Source of the DNA: Suillus spraguei
Lineage: Eukaryota > Basidiomycota > Agaricomycetes > Boletales > Suillaceae
DNA length: 64,000 bases
Reading direction: 5' to 3'
NCBI GenBank assembly: GCA_016800925.1
Contig: JABCPU010000274.1
Location: 1 to 64,000 of the forward strand
The first letter of the stretch is position 1. Each line of letters starts with the position of its first letter. Below are positions 1 to 11,060 of the stretch, piece after piece. The position numbers were made by a program, and so were the translations under genes. The notes below the pieces were generated by a model. That model did no database searches and was not told where the DNA came from. It saw only the letters and a list, made by a program, of their open reading frames with translations.

Positions 1-93
1 ATGATGCTATCTCGTTTCCTGGAAAGGATAGTTTATCAGGAGACAATGAATGGCTCCCAGAAAAGAACTTGAAGAACTCCGCTCGAATCTTGA

Positions 94-1638
94 ATGCTTA
101 TAAGAAGCAACACGCCCTCTGATTATCCTTTAGTCAACCAACTGCACAAAGCACTTGATCAACTACCACCATCGAAATGTCTTTCCCCACTGCCTACATC
201 ACCCCCATCACTGTTGCCAACAATGACTGATGCTGAAAACTACGGAACCCTTGCCACTGAAATCGACAACACCTCCTACATCGAAGCCGCCCTTCTATGT
301 GAAGGACACGCCCTTGAAATCGAAAGAATCCTCACAGAAAGAGGTGCCTTCCCGGCCCTTCTCCTCATCAACATCATCCGTACCGCTGCCCTCATCGAAG
401 CCACAGCCAACGGAACCACCGACGCTACATATCGTCAACGCTTCTTACATCTTCAAAAACACATTCATTCTTATGCTATGTTGTTGCTTTCCAGTTCTTT
501 TAAAAGCGATGTTGAAGAAGCTATTCACATCGTGGCCGAACGTCAAGCAGGCATTGCTCGACCTCCCTCTCCGCAGGAAGATATGCCACTTCCTATCCCA
601 GCACCCTCTTCTTCACACATGTATTCTAGTGTTGACGCCCTTGCTGGCTTATGCACTGCTGTCCAAGAGATTGGGCAGCTCACCAACGCGGTCGTCAAAA
701 CCATCCAGCAATCAGTCGCTGAAACCAGAGCAGCCAGAAATTTAGTCGAAGAAGCCATCACTGATCTGCAACAAACGCAAGCCGACCTCGCTTCCCCCCG
801 AACCCCATCTCCTATCAAACAACCGACCTCACCGTCTCCCGTCATAGTCTCTCATGATCATCCTGCATGGCTATATGAGCCCTGTACAGAAGAACAGTGT
901 GAAGCTGCAAAAAGATTAGGGATTCCTGTTGCTGAATTAATAGCACTCGGTCCTCGACTTCGCGACCTTCGCATCCATCCTCCCATGTCTATCCCATCAT
1001 CATTTGGTTCAATGGATCCTGTCTCGCCAGTCTTAGTAAAAGACTTAGGCACCACCTCTCCTTCCTCCTCTAACAAACTTCTTGCGGCTGTTGAACGAGG
1101 GACCACTCCTGACCTCCCTGCATCCGCGTACACTCTAACCAGCAAGCAACAGGCACAGCTTCGACGAGACAATGCCTTCGCCTTAAAACACATGACACGA
1201 CAGAAAGGGAAGAAGCATGCTAGATCCACCAGTCCTAAACCCGTTATCTCACCATCATCATTACGCATGTCCACTTCTAACACTGATGAAAACATGAAAT
1301 GCCGATTCTGTGGCATCGTCAGACATCGGCAAAAGAATTGTCTCAACTATCAATGCCAAATCTGTCTGCGACACGCTCCTACCCATCTGTCCATTTACTG
1401 CCCTCAGCGTCTTGGGGAACCCCCGTTTATGCTTACCTGGAAGGATGATGGATTTTATAATGCACTGCATAGGTGGGAACAGTATCTTATTAACCGTTGA
1501 CGATGAAAAGAAGGTTGACGGGCAAGGACTGTAGCAGAGGAGGAAGCGGCTTATATGTTAGGAGGAAGTGCCGCTGATGAAGATGTTGCTAACTATGACG
1601 ACTATGATCCCGTCTATGACGACAACAGAGATGTTTGA
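94..1638 (+). CDS. Gag-like zinc-knuckle protein of an LTR retrotransposon (probable)
   Basis: The main open frame (94-1500, 468 aa) follows an in-frame stop at 70-72, so the ATG at 94 is the first usable start. Residues 1-330 are Ser/Pro/Thr-rich with an Ala-rich helical part. Near the C-terminus (about residues 405-440) is a Cys/His cluster, CxxC-x4-H-x4-C followed by CxxC and H/C residues, like a double zinc knuckle of nucleic-acid-binding Gag proteins. After the stop at 1500 an acidic Asp/Glu/Tyr-rich frame runs to a stop at 1636-1638; a 39 nt GT-AG intron (about 1497-1535) could join them, which is speculative. A polypurine tract and an LTR-like start follow directly, which is why I call it retrotransposon Gag rather than a host gene. 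No protease, RT or integrase lies downstream; pol would have to lie upstream or be lost. Confidence 0.45.
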
Positions 1639-1660
1639 AAGTCGGTGACTTTCAATGTAA

Positions 1661-1891
1661 AAAGGGGGTAATGTTACAGTTGTACGTGCCCCTATTCATT
1701 TTCCCTTTATCTTCTTACTTGTATATCATGTCACATGACTCCGACTCATATGCTCAACGCATCTGTACAATACATGCCTTCCTTATTAGGATACGCAGTT
1801 ACATTCTCACGGTTACCTGGTCTGTGCACACATATCTACCTATATAAGCACAGTGTACTTGTACATCAGGAAATTCACACATTCCTTAACA
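1661..1891 (+). mobile_element. Polypurine tract and 3' LTR (start clear, end uncertain)
   Basis: A run of A then G (1659-1668) is followed three bases later by TGTTACAG at 1672, the usual layout of a polypurine tract next to the TG start of an LTR. A TATA box (TATATAAG, about 1841) lies inside, as expected for the LTR promoter. One possible end is TTAACA at 1886-1891, giving TGTTA...TAACA inverted termini and a 220 bp LTR. That would leave very little U5 after the TATA box, so the true end may lie further right. No 5' LTR is in the window for comparison. Confidence 0.4.
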
Positions 1892-2137
1892 TGCTTAATC
1901 AGCTTAACTCACTTATCTCAAAACTTGTTTGCTCTCTCTCACATCATTCACCTGGCATATCTTATATTTTTTGAGTGCGAAATACAATAAAACATGTATA
2001 TTAATATATCTCAACTTTTTTTTTCTGAATTCATTCACATTGAAATTTTGGACAAGTAGATTCAATTTCACCAAGGCAGTTAAGTGTAAATAAGTCTGCA
2101 TAAGGGCACGTCAAGGAATGTGTGAATTTCCTGATGT
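1862..2137. repeat. 26 bp perfect inverted repeat around 224 bp
   Basis: Bases 1862-1887 (starting TACATCAGGAAATTC) reappear as an exact reverse complement at 2112-2137. The left arm lies in the LTR; beyond both arms similarity becomes weak but not absent. The right arm may be part of a second, inverted and diverged LTR, with an AT-rich spacer between. No coding sequence is recognised here. Confidence 0.6.
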
Positions 2138-2389
2138 AGTAGATTCTTTACTTTAATCTTACTGGGTTTTACCTGGAACTTCCTTCGCTTAGGTCTCCAA
2201 CCTAAGTCATCCTTGAATCGTCTCTAAGTCTAAGCACTCCTTAGCCTTAGTCTCTATTCTCATAAGAACCACTTGGACTTATCCTTGAGGCCAGACCCTT
2301 GATCGTACTCAGAACATGTTCCTTGTACTTTCACCTTGTCCTCTTTTGGGCATTGTAAGAAGCTCCCAGCAGACCGTCTGTGTCTTTTC

Positions 2390-2870
2390 ACTGTCGCTGG
2401 TGATGCCACCCCAGTTCGTAACATACATATGATATTGGTGTTACTGAGAAGTTCCAGTTAGCAGCAATGAACTTGACGAGCAAAGAGTGACAAATTCCTA
2501 GATGTGAGTGCAGGCACTGCCTTGCATATATGATATACCCTAACACACGCCTTCTGCGTGGCCCATCTGTGCTGTGCACTGTGCCCTAATTCCATTGGTC
2601 ACATTTTCCTTGCTTCTCGGCTCACTGCCATTACCAAAGCGTCAAATCTGTTTTATCATTGCTTCATTGTCAGTTTCACTTTGGACACGGCGGGCTACCT
2701 TTCCTCATCCCACCAGTTCAAAACTGTTCTGAATATACGCACACCCAAGGCTTTCTTACTTCCCTATCAACCTACAGAGAAGGTAACACATTGCTGAGTG
2801 TGCCCTGGATGAACCTGTACCTGGAAGGCTCAAACGCTCTTAATGTCGGCACAAATATGCTGTAGTGCTT
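2390..2870 (-). repeat. Orphan copy of the WD40-family 5' flank
   Basis: Read on the minus strand, this stretch matches the upstream regions of the WD40 genes in the window (compare 13560-13990, 24840-25350, and on the plus strand 50300-50900, 54000-54660, 58740-59290). It includes the core TATATGCAAGGCA(G/C)(T/C)GCC motif (minus strand of 2511-2530) and the upstream GC-containing stretch. No WD40 coding sequence follows it, so it is a detached promoter copy. A short segment at about 2960-3070 resembles 11155-11230, part of the 3' flank of WD40 copy A. Confidence 0.7.
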
Positions 2871-3109
2871 GAGGTTTGAAATCCCTGACTTGCTGACAGA
2901 AGGCTACTATGTCACCTTCTATCTTCAGTAATGCTAACTCATGAATATCTTCGCTTGATCTTATCCTGCACTCTGCATTCAGTGTTGCATGACGCAAACC
3001 TACGAAGCACGGCTGGCCTGGCGACTGTGATTGTAGATAGCTCTGTCTGCCGTCTCTGCCATTACACCACCCATAATCCTTGCCGCTTTCTTGGTGCCGA
3101 ACCCTCGCA

Positions 3110-3853
3110 CATCATCCTACATTATATCAGCTGCACTTGTTAGTTGCGGTGCATATCAAGTTACCTCATGCAGGGCTCATTCTAGGATCAAACATCCTAA
3201 GCTGCTTGTTCTTCATCGGAAGTACTGACGAAATGCCCGCATATTGAGACACGCAAACTAAAGGAGATGTTGCACTTCCATCGGCAGTTGAGTGCGTTCA
3301 ATGTGCATCCGTAAGTGAAATGATATACAAAGTTGCCTGAATGCGAGGCATACAGTAAACCATGCAAAGAGACGAATCGTGTAATTCTCTTCGCTCCTCC
3401 GGTAACAAACAGGACAACCCTGGTGGATTCTAGCCCGTACTACAGAAGCACTACTGAGCAAAATGAGAAACGAGAGCAATGTGGACATGTGTGAACTCAC
3501 AAAGCAATCTTAGAGCTTACTCCGCTGGCGAGCATACTCGTGCCTTCACTGGGCTTCTCGTGGTTGTAAATGTCTGTCATGCCGTCTACGCAGCTGGCAT
3601 GAACTACGTGATGACACAGGAACAGAAAAAGAAGTTCCTGTGGTGATTGATTTATTGTTGTAGGGACTGCGTACATAGCACACAAATCGTTCTTGCTAGA
3701 ATAGGCGTCGAGTTTATCAATGACACAAAAGTACAGCAATAAGTGTTCGTACATTTCATGAAGAACCCGCTATTCGAGCCCTTTGAGCAGGTCTTGGCAA
3801 GGTCGGAGCTGTCGCCATTGGGAACCGTTTAGTATCCTTCCAGAAGGGAGAAA
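3110..3853 (-). pseudogene. vps41 3'-end fragment, distal half (split by Helitron)
   Basis: On the minus strand this is a clear copy of the last exons and 3' flank of the intact vps41 gene (about 45805-46500). It covers the CxxC start of the RING, the CHHVVH core, a copy of the vps41 intron at 45896-45953, and the final exon with the CPVC pair. Retained introns show copying at the DNA level, not retroposition. The original stop codon is changed and there is no upstream gene body, so it cannot encode Vps41. Homology stops at 3853, where the Helitron begins, and resumes at 10909. Confidence 0.88.
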
Positions 3854-4644
3854 TCTAAGAAGAAAGGGAGAACGGGTGTGAAAGTTCTCGCTAGCTCGCG
3901 TGGCTTTCGCGTAGGGCCATGTGGTTTTCGCTAAAGGCCACGTTTTTTCGGTTAGCTCGCTAGACGATTCCATAGAGAAAACTTGCGTGAACGCATGAAA
4001 AAAACGTCCGATTTCAGAATTTCGACAGCTAAAATTCTACGGAGTCCAAAAATTTCGAAACACCTGCCAAACGCGATATAGTGGACAGTAATCCGCACGC
4101 CTGCTGCGCTCCGGGCACAATACGGACAAACAACGCACTTTTCCTACCATGGGGGAGTGAGCATCGAGAATAGCAAAAGCAATAACGGAAATTTTGTCAC
4201 GCGTTGGGTTACACAATTTGCTTGCATTTGGTTACACAAATCATTACACAATTTTGGTTGCATTTGGTGACACAAATCACAACACATTTTGATTACACCA
4301 TTTGCTTACATTTGGTGACACAAATCACAACACATTTTGATTACACCAATTTGCTTGCATTGAGTGACACAAATCATAACACATTTTCATACACAATTTG
4401 GTGACACAAATTTTCACACAATTTGGCTGCTGCTTTTGACTAGAATTCTTGAATTACATTGCCTTCCCCTGCAGCCAAGTTGTAACAAAGTGCAATACAC
4501 TTTTTGTGGGTTTTGTTTGTTATTGATGATGATAGGAATTGACTGATGGATGAGTTCAGAAAACTCAAATTTTGCTATAAACAACCATTTGAACGATAAA
4601 ATGGAACAAAATATACCTGTTCAGTGAGTTGCTGCTGATATGTA
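3854..4644. other. Helitron 5' noncoding region
   Basis: No gene is seen. The first 130 bases are rich in TTCGC/AGCTCGC patches that form short inverted motifs; then follows the tandem-repeat array (4204-4430) and an AT-rich leader to the ATG at 4645. The region probably holds the element's promoter. Confidence 0.6.
4204..4430. repeat. Tandem repeats of about 48 bp near the Helitron 5' end
   Basis: Four to five imperfect copies built from GGTGACACAAATCA, AACACATTTTGATTACACC and AATTTGCTTGCATT. The two central copies are nearly identical, outer copies are shorter or diverged. They sit about 350 bp inside the left end of the Helitron and are non-coding. Confidence 0.8.
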
Positions 4645-7600
4645 TTGGTACATGATGCTAATGTTTGCGCATCACCATTTAGAAATATAGAACAGACCAC
4701 TCCAGAACGCGATCGTCGATCACAGCGCGAACTGGAAAGACTTGATCGACTTCAGATGACTTCCCCTAGCAGGCGCAATCGTCGTCATGCTATCCATACC
4801 AATCAGACCAGATCCGCTGCTCCTGTACAGCCAAATTTCATGCCAGCTGCGCCTGTTATGCAGCCTCCTCCTTACTTTGCACATCAACCGCTGCCAGTCG
4901 CGCAATATCCTGGCTTGCCACGAAATGCAATCGAACATGTGTTGCATGCTCATCGTCCTCCTGTTGATTATAATGCACGTTTGAATGACCAGACAAATGC
5001 TGCTCACAACAACAGACGTCGTCAGCGTAATGTTCGTCGACAGCAGGACAGAGAGGAGATAAGACAGCAGGCGCAAGCAGAGCTCATGGCAGCACAGATA
5101 CAGCCTCCGCATATACCTCATATTCCTAACGAACCTGTTCAGCCTATTCAACCCGCACCTCCTGTGCCTCCTGTGTATGGTCCCATTCATTATGAGGGTG
5201 CAGTTGGTCCTCACAACTTTGATAATCCCCTCCAATACTTTGCACGTCCTGTACAACCTGTACCTGCACCACCTGAACCTGATAATCATGACCAGTTCAA
5301 TGTCCAGTTTCGGCAGCAGCTTGAGGCAGAGCGCATTAGAAATGACTTGCTTGAAAGACAAGCACAGAATGAATTTCTTCACCAGCAGCAGCAGATTCAG
5401 CATCAGTTGCAGCAGCAAGAAGCTGAGCGTGTCCGTAGACAGGCCCAGGATGATCTGGCAGCCTTTCACTTGATGCAGCAGCAAGCTGCGCAGGGAAACG
5501 TAAACCATGCTTTGCACCAGCAGCAAATAGCTGAGATAATTGCTAGACATGCTGAGAATGCTCGCCATGAACAGCCGCAAGAAGCTGATTTGATGAATCG
5601 ACAGCACCGAGGCCCTCAGAACTTTGATGATCCTCACATACCTAATCCTATGCCACCCAGAAATAATGTACCAGCACAGGAGGCATTTCGAAGACAGCAG
5701 ATCCAATGGCAATTGCGCCAGCAAGAAGCCAGGAGGATCAATAGAGAGGCTGAGGAGGCTCTTCATCGACAGCAGCAGCAAGTTCGGCAACAGCAGATGC
5801 AGCAGCAGATGCAACAGCAGATGCAGCAGCAAATGCAGCAGCAAGAAGCTGGGCAGGTCAATATACAGAGTCAGCATGCTCTGGAACAGCAGCAGCAGGA
5901 ACAGGAGCAGCACGATAGGCAGGATCGGGATCATCTACGAGCAAGCCAACAAGAAGAAGCACGTCACAACCATGAGGAGCAGAGAGTTCATGAGCGGCAG
6001 GAGCGTCTTGAGGAGGCACTACATGAATATAACGATCCATTATCTGAACGGCAACATGCAGAAGATGAGGAGAGAAGAAGAACACAGCAAGAAGAACAAC
6101 GCCAAGAGCGTGAAGCAGAGGATGACCAGCGTATCAATCAAGTCATTCCTGTTCCTGATGGAGCCCGAGCATATACGGAACCGATAAACCATCACACTCT
6201 TGGTCCTCTTAACGTAGAGTGCCCCAAATGTCATGCACTTCACTTTGCATGCGAAAGACTGTCCAACTCCTCTTTACGAAATCCTCGCTTTGGTATGTGC
6301 TGCTTGCAGGGCCAAGTCAGCCTTCCCCCATTTCCAGCATGGCCACCTGAGCTAGAGCGGGCCTATGCGGACAGAACATTTGTGTCCAAAATTCGCCAGT
6401 ACAACAGTGCTCTTGCATTTACCTCTGTTGGTGTCAATATCGAGGATCGTGCTCTTCAAGGATCTGGCCCAAATGCTTTTCGTATTCATGGTTCTCTTCA
6501 CCATCTCATGGGCAGTCTTTTGCCTCCAGAAGGTGTCCAGCCTTCATACGCTCAACTTTATATATACGACTCTGAAGAAGCCACCAACATACGCACCACC
6601 CGCCCTGGAAATGAAGGCCTCGATCCTCAGATTCTCAGAGATCTGCATGATATGTTGCATCGCAACCACCCATATGCCGCTGTGTATAAGCAGGCATATC
6701 AAGTCATGCGAGAGAAGCCTCCAGAGGAGCAGACAGACCTTTCTATGCTTATTCATTTCCAGCCAGGCACAGATGGTCGAAGATATAATCTTCCCACTGC
6801 CAATGATATTGCTGGAATTCTTCCTGGAGACGGATCCGAGGAGGTGCGTCATGCACGCGACATTATCGTATATTATCAAGGCGGTCCGCTTCGGCGCATA
6901 AGTCAACTTAGCCATGCATACGCCTGTCTTCATTATGTCATTCTCTTTCCTAAGGGAGAGGATGGCTGGGACCTCTACATTGATATGATCGTTCCTGTGG
7001 GTGGGCGTGCACGTGCAAAAAAGTGACTCAGCTGCTGTATTACGCCTTTCGACTTCATCCCCGCCCCCCTCGCCTGGATCACAATAACATCTTTCGTGGT
7101 GGAAGGCTGTTCCAGCAGTATGTGGTTGATGCTTGGGCATCAATCGAGCAGAGCAGACTCAACTGGATAAGAAACAATCAGAAGAAGCTCAGGGCTGACT
7201 GCTACCGAGGGCTGACAGATAATGTTTTCAATGATGGAGTGGGCAATTTAGCCGAGACAGGTCGTTCCATAATCCTTCCCTCCTCTCATAATGGAAGCCC
7301 TCGGTATATGCAGCAGCTGCTGCAGGACTCTCTGGCCATCTGCCGTGCCTGCAAGAAGCCCGATCTTTTCCTGACGATGACTGCCAATGGAAGCTGGCCT
7401 GAGATTACTGAGAATCTCCTTCCAGGTAAAGAGACATATTTTGATGCATTATTATGACATGATCTTGACGAGTTTTCTTATGTAGGTCAGAGTGCTGTGG
7501 ACCGTCCAGACTTGGTTGCTCGCGTATTTTACCAGAAGCAGAAGGCTCTCTTGAAGAAGGTTCGCGATGGCTACTACGGCAAGGTTGCGGGATTGGTGTA

Positions 7601-10486
7601 CACCATTGAATATCAGAAGCGTGGCCTGCCTCACATGCACCTTCTCATCTTCCTGGATCCAGATCACAAGATTCGCACTGTGGAACAGATCGACTCCTTC
7701 ATCTCCGCCCAAATCCCTGACAGAAATGTCCATCCACAACTCTATGAGGCCGTACAAAAATACATGCTCCATGGCCCCTGCACTACGCAGCGTTGCTTGG
7801 AGAATGGAAAGTGCAAGAAGCGTTATCCAAAGTCTTTCACTCCCCAGACATTGATGAAGGAGGACGGCTATCCAGAGTATGCCAGGCCAGACAATGGTCG
7901 CACCATCCAAAAAAATGACGACATCTTCACCAACAAAGATGTCGTTCCCCACCCCCCGCAACTGCTGGTAGAATTCAACTGCCACATCAATCTCGAAGTC
8001 TGTGCTTCTATCAAGTCGGTCAAATACATCCACAAGTACATCTACAAGGGAAATGACCGTGCCACATTGGAGATGACAGGACCGGTGGATGAGGTCAAAA
8101 CCTATCTTGACTCCAGATACATCAGCTCCACTGAGGCCGCATGGCACATCTTTGAGTTTGGAATGCACCTTGAATGGCCCTCTGTCTATCGCTTGCCGGT
8201 CCACCTCCCAGATGAACACATGGTGTTTTATGATCCTGAGGATAATGCACAGGATGTTCTTGAGCGCGCAGCAACCAAGGAGACTTGCCTCACTGGATGG
8301 TTCAAGGCTAACTCCAATAATGTCTTGGTGGCTGCTGGAGCCCACGACCACCTCTACCAGGACTTCCCCTCAAGATTCGTATGGAACAAGACGGCGTGGA
8401 AGATACGCCAACGCGGAATAGCGATTGGAAGGATGTACTCTGCTGCACCCGGCTCCGGAGAGCGCTTCTACCTGAGATTGCTTTTGACTGTAGTAAAAGG
8501 TATGGTCCTGACGTCAATTTTTATGAATAAAACTTACCATGTCTTCAAGGGGCCACCTCCTATGAGAACCTTCGGACAGTTGATGGTGTCTTATGCGACA
8601 CTTTCAAGGAGGCATGTCGGCGCAGGGGTCTGCTTGAGGATGATAATGAATGGATCCAGTGCTTGCAGGACGCCTCTCATATGAGCACTGGACATGGCAT
8701 GCGCAACCTCTTTGCCATCATCCTCATACACTGCAACCCTACAGACCCCAGTGATCTTTGGAACCACTTCAAGGAGAATCTCTGCGATGATCTGCGCCAC
8801 CGCCTATCACGCGTCCCATTCAGCATCCCCGACCCTACAGATGAAGAGGTTCATGACTATGGTCTCTATCTCATCGATGGCATGCTCCGCAAAAATGGAA
8901 AGTCTTTGCAAGCGATTCCTCAGATGCCTGTACCTCAAATGGCAGCAAGATGGGGGGCCATGCAGGGAAATCAGCTCATTGCCGAGCAGCTCCAATATAA
9001 CCAGGAGGAGCTCCAGCAGATGGTGAACCAAGGAGTGCTTTCTCTTAATCAGGAGCAGAGGACAGTCTTTGATGCAGTGGTCGATGATGCCATGCAACGT
9101 AATGAACAAAGACCTGGACATTCATACTTTGTCCACAGTGCAGGTGGATGTGGAAAGACATATCTCTGCAAGCTCATTGCTTCAAAGCTCCGTGCTGAAG
9201 GCAAGATTGTCCTATGCGTGGCTTCCTCTGGAATCGCTTCTCTCCTCCTGCCAGGCGGACGCACGGCTCATTCTCGATTCAAAATTCCAATTCCCATCAA
9301 TGAGGACAGCTCCTGCAACATCAAGAAAGGAGATGTTGCGCATGAGCTTCTCAAGGCCACCTCCCTCATCATCTGCGATGAAATTCCTATGCTACACCGT
9401 CACAATCTGGAATGCCTTGATCGCTCATTGCGCGACCTTCTGAACGTCGATGCTGATTTTGGAGGAATGACGATGCTCTTTGGAGGAGACTTCAGACAGA
9501 CCCTGCCAGTGGTGCCTCATGGATCCAGGGAGCAGATAGTGGGCGCTACATTTTGCAGATCTCGCATCTGGCCAAGGCTTCGCATCTTCCACCTAAAGAC
9601 AAACATGCGGCTTGGCCAAGACCCCGCCTCTGATGAATTTGCAAAGTGGCTTCTTGAGATTGGAGCTGGGAAGGGCACACATGCAGATGGAACGGTCGCC
9701 CTTCCGATTCATATGCGCTGCCCTGACAATGATATCCGCTCTCTCATCAATGCCCTATACTCTCCTATTCTGCTCCCTGGGCATCCTCCTGTGAATGATT
9801 CCTTCTTCCTGGAACGTACCATCCTCTCCGCAAAGAACACTGATGTGGACGAAATCAATGCCAACATTCTTGAATCATTCCCTGGAGATAAAGCGGTCTT
9901 CACCAGCGCAGACTCAATCACTGAGAAGGACTACGACTACATCCCACCAGAGTACCTTCATACTCTCACGCCATCAGGGTTCCCTTTGCACAAATTGGAA
10001 CTCAAAGTGGGTGTTCCTCTCATGTCGTTGCGCAACTTGGACCCCACCAATGGCCTCTATAACGGAACTAGGATGATCCTCCTGTCTTGGACCACGCGCG
10101 TCCTCAGGTGTCGTATTCTTAGAGATGGAGTTGATGAAGCTCATCAAGACGATCAGAACACTGTCCTAATCCCCCGCATGACGCTGGATGCCACGTCTGA
10201 AGACAACCCTATCCCTTTCAAGCGTCGCCAATTCCCCGTTCGTCTTGCATTCGCTATGACAATCAACAAGGCTCAAGGTCAAAGTGTGAAGTGGGTTGGG
10301 CTGGATTTGCGGACTCCCGTGTTCAGTCATGGACAGCTGTATGTGGCTTTGTCTCGCTGCACTCACCCAGAGAGAGTGCGTGCCATCTTTCCGGAGCATG
10401 AAGAAGGGTCAAAGACGACCAATGTGGTGTATACAGAAGTGCTGAGAGGACTTAGAGATAGAGATGATATGGAGGTTGAGGATTGA
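4645..10486 (+). CDS. Helitron RepHel protein (HUH replication initiator fused to Pif1-like helicase)
   Basis: Model: 4645-7425, 7486-8499, 8550-10486, joined by two GT-AG introns of 60 and 50 nt, with one -1 frame change at the A-run 7017-7022; total about 1910 codons, divisible by three. Residues 1-500 are Gln/Glu/Arg-rich, coiled-coil-like and low complexity. A CxxC...CC cysteine patch follows at about residues 530-560, then the Helitron-like N domain. Rep motifs: LFLTMTANGSW, the HUH motif GLPHMHLLIF, and a two-tyrosine motif YIHKYIYKGND. The C-terminal part is a Pif1-family SF1B helicase with Walker A AGGCGKTYL (about 9142), Walker B IICDEIPML and a late AxTINKAQGQ motif. The protein nicks and unwinds DNA for rolling-circle transposition. 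With the frameshift as read the protein would stop at residue 793, so the element is either inactivated by one indel or uses frameshifting. Confidence 0.9.
7017..7026 (+). other. Frame change in the Helitron gene at A AAA AAG
   Basis: Frame 1 reads GCA AAA AAG TGA and stops. The conserved continuation (VTQLLYYAFRLHPR) is in the -1 frame beginning GTG at 7023. The sequence at the junction is exactly the heptamer A AAA AAG, so a -1 slip fuses the two parts without loss. A one-base loss in a homopolymer gives the same picture. Confidence 0.75.
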
Positions 10487-10908
10487 TTGATGTATATTGA
10501 TGTACTTTTATATAGAGGACCGAATGTATAGTGCACTTTTAGATGGTGCAGTAGATTTTAGTTTTAGTTTTCTTGAAATGCTGCTCAAAATGTACATGTC
10601 TGTTTTAAAATCCACTATGATTGCGAATAAGTTAAGGTGCACGAAGTAGTGATTATTAGGATGAAGCCAAGGCCAGAAAGCCAAAAAGAGTGCGAAGCAC
10701 TCTTTTTGGCTTTCTGTGCCTTGGGCAAAAGTGAATTATTGGGATGAAGCCAAGGCCAGGAAGGCAAAAAGAGTGCGAAGCACTCTTTTTGCCTTCCTGT
10801 GCCTTGGGCAAACAGAATTATTAGGATGAAGCCTTGGCCAGGGAGCAAAAGGAGTGCGAAGCACTCCTTTTGCTTCCTGTGCCGAAGGCACAACGGGTGG
10901 TGGACTCG
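10487..10908 (+). other. Helitron 3' noncoding region with terminal hairpin
   Basis: Noncoding. An AT-rich trailer follows the helicase stop (10484-10486), then the hairpin triplet (10640-10877), then the terminal hairpin (about 10878-10892) and the element end at 10908. Confidence 0.7.
10640..10877. repeat. Three direct repeats, each a long perfect or near-perfect hairpin
   Basis: Three units of about 80 bp, each centred on GAGTGC-GAA-GCACTC. Unit 1 has a 19 bp perfect arm beginning AGAAAGCC, unit 2 a 19 bp perfect arm beginning AGGAAGGC, unit 3 an 18 bp arm beginning AGGGAGC with a single mismatch. Outside the arms GCCAAGGCC and GCCTTGGGC extend the pairing. Differences between units are mirrored in both arms. 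Each unit ends with a stretch similar to GAATTATTRGGATGAAGCC. Confidence 0.9.
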
Positions 10909-11060
10909 TTTAAAGATGAAGTCATGAAGAATCAACCTATTCTACGTAGATGATCTGACGAATAGTCAATTTCAACTCCGACATTTTCCAGTAGACTGCA
11001 GTCTGCAGATAAGATCTTCCTCCTGCGCCCAGCTGACCAGTACTCGGAAATCTGTGTCTT
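10909..11060 (-). pseudogene. vps41 fragment, proximal half (other side of the Helitron)
   Basis: Minus-strand match to vps41 exon 13 (about 45660-45795): the DNA for GLLENVGAEIDP and neighbours is still readable, and the next block (10995-11060) shows part of the WEDL exon joined abnormally. The same abnormal junction is present at 53890-53985, so this chimera existed before the block was duplicated. Confidence 0.8.

Larger units (their letters stand above)
3854..10908 (+). mobile_element. Helitron rolling-circle transposon, complete, 7055 bp
   Basis: The ends are set by the interrupted vps41 fragment. Target sequence runs to AAA at 3851-3853 and resumes with TTTAAAG at 10909; removing 3854-10908 restores alignment to the reverse complement of vps41 near 45792-45806. 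The element therefore starts with TC after an A and ends before a T, the A|T insertion rule of Helitrons, with no target-site duplication. A short hairpin (TGTGCC-GAA-GGCACA, about 10878-10892) precedes the end by about 16 bases, also typical. The final four bases are CTCG instead of the usual CTRR. Both termini carry AACGGGTG (5' at about 3871, 3' at 10892). Inside are 5' tandem repeats, one RepHel gene and a 3' triplet of long hairpins. Confidence 0.9.

Noticed and set aside
3110..3853. vps41 fragment captured by the Helitron
   Set aside because: Helitrons often carry gene pieces, but here the fragment lies on both sides of the element ends, so it is the target, not cargo.
4720..5934. 404-residue minus-strand open frame
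   Set aside because: It is antisense to the Gln-rich part of RepHel; CAG-rich coding DNA commonly leaves the opposite strand open as a Leu-rich frame.
7017..7026. Programmed -1 frameshifting as established in the Helitron gene
   Set aside because: The heptamer fits but no downstream stem-loop or pseudoknot was identified, and a homopolymer indel explains it equally well; kept only as a finding.
7452..8351. 299-residue minus-strand open frame
   Set aside because: Antisense to the conserved HUH Rep domain of the Helitron; no motif of its own.
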